Shown here piece by piece: positions 43,330-54,635 of a stretch of DNA of 64,000 nucleotides (the stretch's first letter is position 1; each line of letters opens with the position of its first letter). The notes under the pieces were generated by a model. It was not told where the DNA came from and did not search any database. It saw only the letters and a program-made list of their open reading frames with translations. The position numbers and the translations under genes were made by a program. Source of the DNA: Protopterus annectens (taxonomy: Eukaryota; Chordata; Ceratodontiformes; Protopteridae); assembly GCF_019279795.1 (NCBI RefSeq), contig NC_056743.1, positions 624,895,748-624,959,747 of the forward strand, given 5' to 3'.

Positions 43330-45110
43330 TCTACATAGTTGACACCATGTCAGCAGAAAATTAATAAATTCAGTTGTAGGAGTAGATACTTCATGCCACA
43401 ACCATAATGAATAAGGAAGACCCTGAACATCCTTTTTTGCAAGCTCTTTATCCAAGGTCTGAGCCAGCAGAGGTAAGTGGAAGCTTGTTCATTGGCTGAC
43501 ATTAAACAGAAAGTAAACCATTTTGATCCTGTTGTTGAGGAGTTGCACCTATGACTGCACCTTGGGAGAGTTCTTACTGTTAGTGCAGTGCAGAAAGAGA
43601 GTTGTCTCACCTTCTTGATGGAAGAGTTTGTTGAATTAAAATGCTATAACTGCTGAGTGCTGTAAAGACTGCATTAGTTATCACGTTAGTGGAAGATATT
43701 TGCAGCAAGCTGTGTTCAGTTTCCCTTCTGACACCGGCACTGCTTGCAGCTGCGTAGTGCTTTATTGAGTAATTGGAGGCCACTTGAATCATTCACAGCT
43801 GGGTATGGATGGTAAATAATATGACCGTTCACTCTCTTACTCCTTCCATTGCTGAGGGTTACACCTTAAGTATGCATCCTTTAGCCTCACTGAAGTACAG
43901 GGAGGAAGAATGAATCTAACCAGGTCTACAGAGGTTCTAGCTAAGAAATACAGTTAGTATAAACAATGGTTCACATTACCAAAAGTGAGCTTTACCCTGC
44001 TTATGCCCTGGGACAGGTGGCACCAGGTAAATTCAACATAAAGAACAAGTTTTTGGCTTTGCAGTCTGCCCACAGCAGGGTTAGTAGTATTCTTATATTT
44101 TTTTTTTTGTGGGAATGCCTCAAACTTTGGCCCTTTTTGGACCACACTTGTAGAAAGAGTTCTTCAACAGCTTGTATTCACCTGACCTTGAGATACAGGT
44201 TTTGTCTTTACCAGTAGCTTTTTATAATGCAAATGTGGATATGTCATAAAGTAAGTGATTTGGTGGCAACAATCTCCATTTCAGTTTTGTAAGTCCTTTT
44301 TAAGTCCTGTAAGGTAGATTGCCCATATTCCATGGAACGATCAACAAAATACAGGACGCTTCCGAAAACCTTTGTTTGGAAGGTCTATTAAAGCTGCAAA
44401 TGCTGTCTGTCTAGAGTTTGCATGTATGTAGAGATTTAAGTAACCCAGCCATTTCATATAATTCTAATAAACACAACGTAACTGTTAACAATGACAAAAG
44501 TGTAAACTGACAGATGTTACACAGTTATTGGCTGTTTTCATTAGTAAGAGCTGTATTAAAAGATTGGTGGGTGGACATCTATCCCCTCTCACAGTATGAG
44601 ACTTCTGGTTACACTAAAGGCCATCACTTCTTTTTCACTGACTCACATTGACAAGAAATCAAAGTGGGATGTTTATGTGCCTGGAGAGCATTTACTGTCA
44701 AAAGTACCTAGCAAATGCATAATTAAACATGTGCCTTTGTCAGTGTAGACAATGCAAGAAACAGTGTCTTAAGAATGGTCCTGGAAGTTAAGGAAGCTAA
44801 ACAACATGCGTGTGTTCTGTGGATGTACCAAACTCTTCCAGCAACCAAGGTTGTGCAATTTCTCTACTGTGCCTTCCATATACTGTACCTTTCAAAAAGG
44901 TGCATAGTTAACCCCTGCAGTAACTGGTGTAGGTTAGAAATCAGGCTTAGACATGTTACCTGGTGAATGATTTGTATAAAACGAAGAGAGTTCTCCCTTT
45001 GTTTCCCCTGTATGAGGGAGAAGTGTTCTTTTGTACCAGAGTGTTTCTCCCCTCTGTATGTAGTTTTTGATCCTGGGGACTCTTCATAGTCTCTTCAGTG
45101 CATAAATGTT
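43330..45110. other. Unassigned sequence
   Basis: Possibly further decayed LINE sequence at the left. No gene, RNA or repeat family recognised. Confidence 0.35.
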
Positions 45111-45319
45111 CCATAAACATAATAGGCAAAAGTAGTTCCAGGGAACTACCACACTAACAGTATGCCCCTGTGAGTTGACCCAGTTGGTTGGGATTTGGGA
45201 ATTTGTGTATATTGTTATAAGAAAGCCCTTCCATACTGCACAGATTATAAACACAGGGATTGTGTCATGATCTAGGAATATCATTGTCCAACTTTTACTC
45301 AGCCCTCATTAGACTAGTC

Positions 45320-45334
45320 ATTAAATGTAATGCA
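45320..45334. repeat. PLE-3 left target-site duplication
   Basis: ATTAAATGTAATGCA, matching ATTAAATATAATGCA at 46,114-46,128 with one mismatch. Both are CR1-E sequence, and removing one copy plus the insert restores CR1 continuity. Confidence 0.8.
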
Positions 45335-45458
45335 TACACAGGAACCAAAATAGCAGTCACTTCTGGCAAAGGTATAAAAATCCACCAGGTAGTGCAATAA
45401 ACAATGAATAAAGCTGACACTGTAGTAAAATGTAAAACAGGTTTATTCCACATGGAAA

Positions 45459-45488
45459 GTAAGCGCTTTCACCCGAAGGCTTCTTCAG
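45459..45488 (-). ncRNA. Hammerhead-like core in PLE-3 left (inverted) repeat
   Basis: Minus strand: CUGAAGA (45,488-45,482), AGCC UUCG GGU (short stem II closed by a UUCG tetraloop), GAAA (45,470-45,467), GCGCUUAC. AAGCGCUU is self-complementary, as stem III is in dimeric hammerheads. Activity untested. Confidence 0.55.
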
Positions 45489-45867
45489 ACTATGACCCAA
45501 CCTGTAAAATACTGACTTAAATAACAAAAAATAACTTTTTAAGTAACAAAAAACGTTTTATGTAGAGCGGATAAACCTCCTGGGTTGAATGATAAAATTC
45601 AGTTAAAACCCATTTTACGCAAGAGAAGAGTATTCAAACCTAGATTATGATATGTTTTCCTAGTATAGTATTTGACTTAGGTTCATTTGGTACACATGCA
45701 TTTTGATGATGTACACTTTAAATGATGTTTGTATGTAAGTTTATGATGCATTTTATCAGTTATTTATCAGTTTTAAATGTTAGATTTTGATGACGTGTAT
45801 GTAGACCTGAACCTATCAGCTGTTTTTTTTGTTATTTAAGTCAGTATTTTACAGGTTGGGTCATAGT

Positions 45868-45897
45868 CTGAAGAAGCCTTTGGGTGAAAGCGCTTAC
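45868..45897 (+). ncRNA. Hammerhead-like core in PLE-3 3' repeat
   Basis: Plus strand: CUGAAGA (45,868-45,874), AGCCUUUGGGU, GAAA (45,886-45,889), GCGCUUAC. It differs from the left copy by one base in the stem II loop (UUU for UUC). Same core spacing as in PLE-1 and PLE-2. Confidence 0.55.
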
Positions 45898-46113
45898 TTT
45901 CCATGTGGAATAAACCTGTTTTACATTTTACTACAGTGTCTGCTTTATTCGTTGTTTATTGAGCTACCTGGTGGATTTTTATACTTTTGCCAGAAGTGAC
46001 TGCTATTTTGGTTCCTGTGTATGTATTGGACTACATATTTGATTTATTTTATTTTTCACGTCACAGGAACGCTTATCCATTTGTTGAGCATGTTTTTACT
46101 ACTTTTTTGGATT

Positions 46114-46128
46114 ATTAAATATAATGCA
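46114..46128. repeat. PLE-3 right target-site duplication
   Basis: ATTAAATATAATGCA, the second copy of the 15-bp duplication (one mismatch to 45,320-45,334), after which CR1-E sequence continues. Confidence 0.8.
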
Positions 46129-47961
46129 TCTGTCTACACACTTGCAACAAATGGAAAGCCCACATAGATGCCTTACTAAAAGGATATAAGGCCACTGTAC
46201 TCTGAATCCTATAAATTGCTAACAGGCGACCAGTGTCTGGTGTACAAGGCATCCTCTGACCCAGTACTGCTGGATTTACTGCACATCAGCAAGACAAATG
46301 GCATCAGAAATGCTCAGTCTAAACCTCTTCCGGAATGTCAACAGAATGGTTTGGAGGGACACCTCATGCCTTGCAGGGGATACCACTGCTCTGGAACAGA
46401 CTGTATCTGCATGAAAGAAAGTTCATCCCTTTACATATTCAAGCGCATCTTGGAAACAGAAAATTTATCCCAGGACTCCCCCCTACTACTAATGGACAGA
46501 GGCAGCTCCTAAATGATTTAGCTCATGTGTGGTTCCCCAGAAATTATCTGTGGTATGGTCCCAGTTAATCTCAGGAGTAATATATAATTATCAACCATGA
46601 GATGGATGAGGTCAATCTCTAACCAAATAGGATAGGTTAATTTGAGTATAAGAAGGGAAATTGGGTAGGCTTAAAAATGGACGTCAAGTGCAGCTAGCCT
46701 AGTACTTACCTATAAGCCATAACTGACCAATGTCCAATTATCTCTTAACACTGCTTATACTGCAGAATTTGAGAAAAAGACTGCCTTTACTTAGAACATT
46801 TCAGGACTTGCAGAAGAAGAATAGGTAGCATCCTGACGGCCTCCAACCCATAGATCAGCTGATTTGTTGCATAAATTTAGTAAGGAGAATCTTTAGCTTT
46901 ACATCTAAAATCTGATCCTGCTACTTTGATAGTCAAAATACATTTTCTGAGTCTCCATGTACTTTGAATCTGGCTTTGGCACTGAGCTCATGTTCTATCC
47001 TGTTAAAATCTGTTTTCTTTCCTATAGTGTGGAAATGCAGTCTTCACCCCAACCCTCCAAAAATGGAGTTTATAGATATAAAGAATGCTGAGTCAGTAGG
47101 CCATTATGCTCTAAAGTGCACTTGTGAAGCTTTTACAAATGGTATGGTAATATGAAGACCTTCCAGGTTGCATAAGCAAGAAATTTGGGCAAAGCCTAAA
47201 ATAATGGGGGGACAGAGGGCCCAAAAATAGGGACAGATTTTAAATGTTGATGTTAAACTTAGAAAATTGCTAGAATAACAGGACTTGTGTTAGTATGCTT
47301 TTTCTGAAGATGTGAGGCAGGAGTCAGGGAGCAGGCAAGTCTGATACACTCCCATTTAAGCCCTCTCCTCTGTGGGCTGGTAGCTGCTGTGGAGAAGCAT
47401 GTATGTCTCTATTCACATGCCTGTCATATGTCCAAGTGCTGTGCAGCTGGCATGTTCTTTGTAGGTGCAACACCTGGTACTCCTGCTTGGTGTCCCCCAA
47501 AGAGCAGAGCAGGACCCACCTCCTTTCTGCCAAGGTGTGCGAGCTGGCAACAACTTCTCACCCCATCCTCCTTGGTCCTCCAGTACCCATGCTGCTAAGT
47601 GAATGTAGGTAGTGTATGTTGCAGGCAAGGCTTCAACCCTGTATTCCGCAGGGGTTGAGCAAAATCACATATTTGTTGTACATATCGATGGCATAGCCAC
47701 CAACTTAAAACCTACCCAATCCCTTTGAAAATGCACTGGGCTTGCTGCAGGATTTTAATGTAATTATTTGTTGCATTATTTACTTTCCTGTGGTAGCAAA
47801 TAAGAGAACTGATTTCTTTATAGCATATTTTAGAGCTGGTGCCCTAACGCTGCAATATCCATTGAACAGCACATTTTAATGTGTTGTCTTACCTCTTATA
47901 TGAAAGCAACATTCAGAAATGTTTAATAAACCTTTTCTTTTATAGGTTTAGTCTTACTGTG

Positions 47962-47988
<27 letters not shown>
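47962..47988. repeat. Poly(T) tract, about 27 nt
   Basis: Uninterrupted T run. Possible remnant poly(A) tail of a minus-strand retroposed sequence, or a simple expansion. Confidence 0.9.
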
Positions 47989-47993
<5 letters not shown>

Positions 47994-49484
47994 TGCAATC
48001 TCCTTAATGGAATAGGGTGTTGGGAATCTAACCAAATATTATGACTCTCCACGAAGGAAATGGTAGAGTTATATGTAAATACACTTACTGTAACAGTAGT
48101 CCAAGAAAAACATCATAATAGAAATGCTACCTTCCCTCCATCCTCATGTGGTTATTTCTGGGAAATACAACTCCTCCTAATTAGTTATTTGAGGAAAACA
48201 TTTTGACAGAGCTCTGTATATCATTGCATTGATGGAGTATATTAGCTGTTAAGGTCTTTCTCAAAGGCAGATAGTGTCATTGTTGTTTGTTCTCTTCCTA
48301 CAGTGGCTGAAGAGTTCATTTAGTGTGAGAACATATCTCATACTTTTGGGATCTTGATAATATAAACAGTTTCAGGAACTTAATACTGTGTTTTACTGTT
48401 TATGTTCTTTAAGGCTATAAACAAAATGTGCATCTTTTTATGTCATAATATAGAATGCCATTTGTGTTTAGTAGTTAGGATTCATTCTGACAAACTTTTG
48501 AAATTGCATTTAACAAAAACATTTTTTTTTTTTTGCATTCCAAAGATTGCTTTTTGTTTTGCATTAATAAGGATATGTTATTGCTAAATTTATTTATTTT
48601 TTCTACTAAGCATTCCACACCAGGTACTTGGTTGTTACATCTCTTGAAGCTTCACTGCCTGTGTTCATAATACTGTTTCTGTTATTTAATGTGTGGTGTT
48701 TTGTTTATCGTGATTAGTATGATAAAGTAAACACTTTTCAGGTAATGTTTTTGTTCTTGACTTTAAGGGCTGTAGGTTATGCTTTTTAATTATCTTAATG
48801 CTATCGTTATAGAGGTTTTCACATTAATTTCTTGAGAAATGTCAGTGTGCAGTTATACATGGTACTTTTGCACTCTACAGGTCTTATTCAGGCACTTTTA
48901 TAGGAAGGGCCATTGATGTACTGCATCCATCTTTCCCAGTGGAGAAATGTTGACCCTAATACAGGGATATACAAGTGGAGCCATTTGGTTATCTACATCA
49001 GTGTATTCAAATAAAAGACTAGTATTTGTACTTGCAAGCAGGGAAGACATTTTTTTTTCAATTTTGTGGCTAGGAGTGGACTTCATATAGGTGGGAATAA
49101 CAAGTACTGTGATTACAGTTGCAATAACTTTGCTTATTTATATATCGCTGTACTTTTTCTTCCCATTTGGAAGGCATAGAAAGTCAGTCTTGTGTCTTCA
49201 GTGATGTCTCATAGGAATGTCCAGGCTCAGATCCTCCTATTCTTGTTAAGCCTCATGGTAGCCATGTGCTTTGTGGTTTCTTAGACTGTACAGTTAGATG
49301 ATGAGGTAGTAGTGACTACAGAGCTACACTCATTTAATATCAAACTGTTGTCATGGGGCTTTAAAGAGGCAAGCATTCCCAGTCTCACTGTTGGCTTTCT
49401 CTGTCTTTAGCAGTCACCATTGCAAGTACCAATGGTGGGGATAGGGAACTCACATTGCCACCTTTCTGGCTCACAGGAAGTTGA

Positions 49485-49512
49485 CCCCCCCCCCACACAC
49501 ACACACACACAC
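49485..49512. repeat. (CA)n microsatellite next to a C run
   Basis: A run of C followed by about nine CA units. Confidence 0.9.
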
Positions 49513-50599
49513 TCCAGACACATCAGGAAAGGGGCTTCACATTAGCCATATACAGCTTACTTCAGTAGGATTTGAGGTTTGGTGGTATGTTTCCTAGTAT
49601 GGTGTAAAAAATGACTCTCTCTTTCTTTCTTCCATCTGGTGATGTGCCTAATCCCAAAATTCAGAAAAGACTGACTTGTTGCCTTATGGTGACCAATGAG
49701 CATATAGCCTGTAATATAAAAATGTTATGGGTTATTACTTGTATATATTTTGAATGATTGTGTAACTTGTCATATATTATTAAGGAAATCATATGTGAAA
49801 AAGACTCATTTGAAACCTTAGATAAAAGGGCTAATGATGTTAACTATGATGTCACAAATAGACTGATATATAAAATAGCCACTAAAGTATTAATTCCTGT
49901 TGAAACCTTGAGTGAAATCAGCAAAAAGTTATTTGTTATTGTATTCTAACTGCTGCTATTGCTGTTTATTGAATGAAACTGGATTACTGTTGGTCAGTTA
50001 TGTGCTTTTTGAATGAACTGTCTTGAATACACTGCTTTGGCATTGAAGGTGAAGAAATTCTGCTGTTTGAGATTGTCAGAATAAAAATTTGCAATCATAC
50101 AAGTTGCTGGTAAGTGCTGTTTTTTGTTAGTGGTGGAATCTAATGTTTAGACTTGCTCCAGTAACTATGTTAGCTGGCACAGTGTGTGAATAATTAAGGC
50201 TTCTTACATCCCTTGCAGTGCTAAAAATTAACCTCTCACAAGTCAATTAAGCTCCCTTGGTTGGGGGAGGAATATGGCTTCAACTTTAGCTTCCTTTCAC
50301 TAAACCTTCAATCAGAAAATTCAGAGGTGGTAAACGCTACCAGAAAGATTTACTTTTTAAGCTGCTTTCACAAAAATGGGAGCGCTTCTTTGTCAACGTG
50401 TTCTTTGCCTCCTCAGTTATTTAGTTTGCATTGGAATTCTAACTTCTCTCAGTCACATTTTTTTCTTTTAGACCTCAGTTGTTCTGTGGTCAGGGTGTGT
50501 GTTTCAAGTATCTCTGTACGTCACAACCTTGTAAAAGATAGAACTGTGGGCCCAGCACAAGCTGTTTAAACAGTTTGTGAAGATGGTGTTCCTCTTTTA

Positions 50600-51050
50600 T
50601 CCTCTGTTGAAGAACTTTTCTTCTTGGATCTTAAACTTTATGGGTGACAGGATTGTCACCTTCCATTCAAAACAAATAGTTTAGTTATGAAATTCAACTC
50701 TTGGAAGATGCACTTTTTGGTGGTAATTGTGTAGGATGTCTAAGACAGAAGGCCCTTATCTGTAGGGATCCCATTCTTAGTTCTTTCACAAGGACTGTAT
50801 GTCCCTCTGGACTGACTCCTTTCTTCTAAACATCCTTTTATAAGTTGTCCTTAAACAACCCATTCATCTCCTTTGTTTGTGCAAGCTGCATGAGTTCAGA
50901 AATATATAACAGCCATTCATGTTGTTTTTCTGCAGTGAAGGAGGAGCGTGCAGTAGTTAAACCCTTTTATAGTAGATTGCTGAATGTATTGCGTTTTGCC
51001 ATCAGGCAGCAAATTATACTGTCAAAGACCACTACACTAGAGGTATGACT
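50600..51050 (+). pseudogene. Possible DIRS recombinase relic
   Basis: A weak match: KFNSWKMHFLVVI (about 50,688-50,728) resembles the LSWKTVFLVAIT strand of DIRS recombinases. In another frame, CRDPILSSFTRTVCPSGLTP (about 50,764-50,820) resembles the REGVSLRTNPSFLP-like segment, and VKEERAV (about 50,935) stands where EERxLHTL is expected. No catalytic R-H-x-x-R was found. This may be a very old copy; treat as tentative. Confidence 0.3.
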
Positions 51051-51059
51051 GCTTCCAGT

Positions 51060-52440
51060 GCTTGACTCGTGTCTCCCCTATTTAACATTTTACCACAGGA
51101 ATTTTGTCTTCAGTTCACATGTTCATTAAACATTATTTCTTGGATGACTAATCTGAGAGTGTGACCTACTTTAGTATGGACTACACTTGCTGAACCAGAC
51201 CTTCCTCTGACCCTTGTCACTCAGAAGTTTAGTTTTTGCTTGCTACTTTCCTCCTCCCCAGCTGGTACCCACTCCAGAAAGCCCTTAGAATGTAGCAGGT
51301 ATGCATCATGCTATTCATCATGCTATAAATGGAAAATGAGGGTAAATCACTGAATATTGCCCATATGACACAGGTTACATTAGTGGCTCAGGTGCTTAAG
51401 GAAACAGGTGGGGATGGAATACGGTGAATAGGAGGTCCCCTTAGATGTGATGTGTTTAAAAATGGCAGCTCAGAAATGCAAGCTCATCCAGAAAATGCAT
51501 CATACTGTAGCTGAGTGTAAATGTGTATGCAGAAGCCTGCAGTTTTACACTGGCCTCAGCAAAGCAAGGCATTTGAGATCCCATGATAGCTGAGGGGTCA
51601 TGGGAGTTTAGAGCACAGTAAAAAGAAAAAATCTAAGCCAGCTATAGATAATTGCTTATGTCACATGACTCTCATCCTTAATTATTGCTGAAATGTGCCC
51701 CCCCCATAAAAGGGGAAGCCCCCCACAAAGTGATGTGGATGCTAAAGCCAGCAGGATGGGGGGAATGAACATGTTAGTAGGGCACCAGAGAAAGTTTAAT
51801 GATCAATGGTTAAGGAAGGAAACAAATGCTACAAATATGTACTCCTTATGTCAGGCAATGTGGGAGGACGCCTTTTGCACTGAATCCTTTATACCCCCTC
51901 TGTCTAGATAGTTCCTCCATTTTGCACCTGGAAATAGATTTCCAGATATAGCACATTCTTGTATTTTCAGTTCTTCCAGTAGACCGAGGTTGAACTGAAC
52001 AAGGACTGTGGATGGTCATAGCCAGAAACTTTAATGTGCCACAAGGAAACACACTAAGTCTAGATTGTGGTAATGAGAGAATATTCAGAAATGTGCTGGG
52101 CTGGAGCTTGCAGCTATGAAAAATGAAAATGCCAACAGTTTACTCCATTGGTGAAGGCTTCACTTCAGATGGCATGGTGAATACATCCTCTAAGTGACAG
52201 ACAAAAGTCCAAACTCCCCTCCCGCAAACCCTGAGAACACAGCTGCCATGTGTGGAATTGTTGATAGAAACCCTGTACAGTCATGCAAGTAGCTGCATAC
52301 ATTCAGCTCTGCCTACCCAAAATAAACATAGGACAGTCTCCATAAACAAGCCACAGTGGAGGAATACCAGTATAAATAGGTTGTATAACACACACACACA
52401 CAAAAAAAGAAAATCGGGTTCATAAACAGAAAGGTAAAAA
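51060..52440. other. Unassigned sequence
   Basis: No gene or element recognised. A short (CA)n lies near 52,388-52,402, just before CR1-F1. Confidence 0.4.
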
Positions 52441-53233
52441 CTCTCCAATCTGAACAAGCATCTTAGGGGACTAATCAAGTCTCCCAAACCTAAATTTGAG
52501 ATAAAAATAGCCTCTCAAGCTAAGGACAACTAGAAGGCTTTCTTCAATTATGTCTACAACCTTAAAGGCAACACCCAACTAGGTACTGAACTGATAGTAA
52601 ATGGTGCCATGTATAAGGTGCCAGAGGATATAACAGGGTCTGCAGGCAGATAATTTTAGCTCAAGTTTTTACTCCTCTATTACTCCAAGTAATCCACCAG
52701 GAAATACCCCCACTGCCACCATTTCTACAACAACCATCACTAGGAAACAGATCCTTAGTGCACTCTAAGGCCAAGAACACTGCTTCGATGGGCCCTGATA
52801 CTATCACAGGATGCCTCTTGAATAGCATGAAACATGACCTGTCAGGCCTATTAGAATATCTATTTGACCGCATCCTGTATACAGGCTTTATGCCAAATTA
52901 ATTGAGGGCTGCAGTGGTTATTTCTCTACATGGAGGGGGGGGCTTTTCCATAGACTCGAGGAACTATAGGCCCATAAGTCTGAGTAGTCTCATATGCAAG
53001 GCCATGGAAAGAATTATTATGGATCTGAAACCATGGCACAGGAATTCTACATTCTCTGGACCCTACCCAGTTTGGGTTTGGCAAAGACAAGTTATGCATG
53101 CTTAACCTGTCAGACTTCAAGAAGGTCACTAAAACTATGGGCAAAACAGTGCATACTGCCGACCTGGCCAAGACATTCAACACAATATCTCACTCAGGCA
53201 TTGTACATAAACTTACAAAATTAGGCATAAACT
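52440..53233 (+). mobile_element. CR1-F1, left part (interrupted)
   Basis: Diverged CR1 ORF2, entering the region before RT. Recognisable: KAKNTASMGPDTITGCLLNS (about 52,768-52,827), NYRPISLSSLICKAMERIIM (52,963-53,022), DLAKTFNTISHSGIVHKLTK (53,161-53,220), GIN. At this point the sequence jumps back to an earlier RT motif, because CR1-F2 is inserted. The right part continues at 54,636. Confidence 0.8.
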
Positions 53234-54635
53234 CCATTAGCCTAACAAGCCTGGTCTGCAAGGCCATGGAACATTTCATCATGGAACTTATAAACAAAGA
53301 CATTGGTAATCTCCAAACTCTGGACCCCACCCAGTTTGAATTTGTAAAAGGCAGATCATATCTCCTAAACCTGATTGACTTTGAGGCAGTCACCAAAGCA
53401 GTAGATGAGGGTAAGGTGGTTCACACAGCCTATCTAGATCTCTCCAAGGCTTTTAACACCATCCCCCACTCTGGAATTCTAGATAAACTCACTAAACTAG
53501 GTATAAATCCCAATGGCACAAGATGGGTTGCCAACTGGCTCACTGACAAAACCCACACTGTGAAAGTAGCAGACTCCAAATCCGACTTCAGACCAGTGAC
53601 AAGTGGAGTACCACAGGGTTCAGTCCTGGGTCCTCTCCTGTTTGGTATCTACTTTTCTGAAGTACAGGCTAACACAGAAGGTCTTTGGCTAACAAAGTTT
53701 GCAGATGACTGCAAACTAGGAGCCGTAATTGAAACTCTTAACAATGTGGACATCCTACAAAAGGGCCTCAATGAGACAAATCCCTGGTGTCAAAGCCATG
53801 GCCTCAAGTTCAATGCCAAAAAGTGTATTGCCATCCCCTTTGGTAAAAACTCTCTACCAATGAGCTACCACATAGGTGGTAGTCTACTTAACACTGAAAG
53901 TGTGATGAGACCTTGGGACATAGGTGGATAGTAGTCTCTCCTTTGATAATCACATCGCCACAGTAGTCAGGAAATCCTTCTATGTGGCACACCTCATCAC
54001 AAAAGGTTTCTCATCCAGGGAAAATGAGGTCATTATTCCCCTGTACTCGTCACTCATTAGACCCATTATAGAGTACAACGCCCCTTTTAGTATGTACCTC
54101 ACAAGACATCTACAACAACTGGAAAGGCCACAGAAATACCTCACAAAGAGGATTACTGGCCTCAAACAGATGCCCTATACAGACAATCTCAAAATACTCC
54201 AGCTTTACTCCGTCGCATATTGCCTACGCAGAGGCGATCTCTGCCTAACATACAAAGCAATGTCAAACCCAGAGCTGTTGGACATGCTCCACGTAAAGAA
54301 ATCCCAATCCCTCCGAGCTACACACTCTAGGGACCTAAACCTTGTCACCACAATAAACAGAACATGCAGGAGGGATAGATTCCTGTCTCAGAGACTTCCC
54401 ATACTCTGGAACAAACTACATATCTATATCAAACAAAGCTCCTCATTAGCACACTTCAAAAAAAATCTTGATGATTGGATGGGAAATAGGAAATTCACCC
54501 CGGGGATCACCTCTGTGGCTCTGCTCGACAGGGGCACAGGAAAATAATTTTCTTGGGTGGCGAATGCCAGGGTACCTTTTTGGCTAGGCTTGTATAGGCC
54601 CCAGGGACGATAGGTTCATAGGTAGGTACTAGGCT
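53234..54635 (+). mobile_element. CR1-F2, young 5'-truncated CR1 inside CR1-F1
   Basis: Starts within RT (ISLTSLVCKAMEHFIMEL, from about 53,237) and runs to the 3' UTR (54,548-54,635). It is very similar to CR1-A. The final 23 nt (54,613-54,635) are inverted relative to the normal CR1 tail: they are identical, on the plus strand, to 6,285-6,307, which belongs to a minus-strand CR1. No target duplication is obvious at the junctions. Confidence 0.8.
53237..54547 (+). pseudogene. CR1-F2 reverse transcriptase, single frameshift
   Basis: RT of CR1 ORF2 from the palm to the C-terminus. Motifs: DPTQFEFVKGRSYLLNLIDF (about 53,326-53,385), AYLDLSKAFNTIPHSGI (about 53,428-53,478), SGVPQGSVLGPLLFGIYFSE (about 53,602-53,661), and the intact catalytic FADDCKLG (53,698-53,721). 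The frame runs to 53,931, then the remainder (SSLSFDNHIATVVRKSFYVA onward) is read from 53,924 in another frame to TAA at 54,547. About two bases are missing near 53,907 compared with CR1-A. No other stop is visible, so this is among the youngest copies in the window. It lacks the endonuclease and cannot move on its own. Confidence 0.85.

Larger units (their letters stand above)
45335..46113 (+). mobile_element. PLE-3: 5'-truncated Penelope-like element with inverted repeat
   Basis: A 779-bp insertion in CR1-E. The left arm (about 45,335-45,540) and right arm (about 45,833-46,023) are inverted copies of each other: ACAGGAACCAAAATAGCAGT on the left is mirrored by ACTGCTATTTTGGTTCCTGT on the right. 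Between them, 45,565-45,612 encodes DKPPGLNDKIQLKPIL, the conserved end of Penelope polyproteins, followed by 3' non-coding sequence. This matches the known PLE layout, in which the 5' end often carries an inverted copy of the terminal repeat (pLTR). The right end extends past the arm to 46,113. Confidence 0.8.
45110..46735 (+). mobile_element. CR1-E, CR1 3' part split by a PLE
   Basis: CR1 ORF2 C-terminal sequence runs from about 45,110 to 45,334 and resumes at 46,114. Alignment by eye to CR1-F1 (54,930-55,200) covers the first part. The left block ends in FYSALIRLVIKCNA-like sequence; the right block carries on with LATNGKPT and the DQCLVYKASSDPVLLDLLHI stretch (46,228-46,290). The tail GCAGCTAGCCTAGTAC..ACCTATAAGCC (46,690-46,722) is the CR1 3' end. 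The inserted 0.8 kb is PLE-3. Several stops; inactive. Confidence 0.75.
46740..50260. other. Unassigned sequence with simple repeats
   Basis: No gene or named element recognised in 3.5 kb. It contains a T run of about 27 at 47,962-47,988 and a C run followed by (CA)n at 49,485-49,512. The T run could be the poly(A) of a minus-strand insertion, but no body was recognised beside it. Confidence 0.4.

Noticed and set aside
49758-49949. 63-codon open frame with charged sequence
   Set aside because: No recognisable family, no splice signals considered convincing, AT-rich context.
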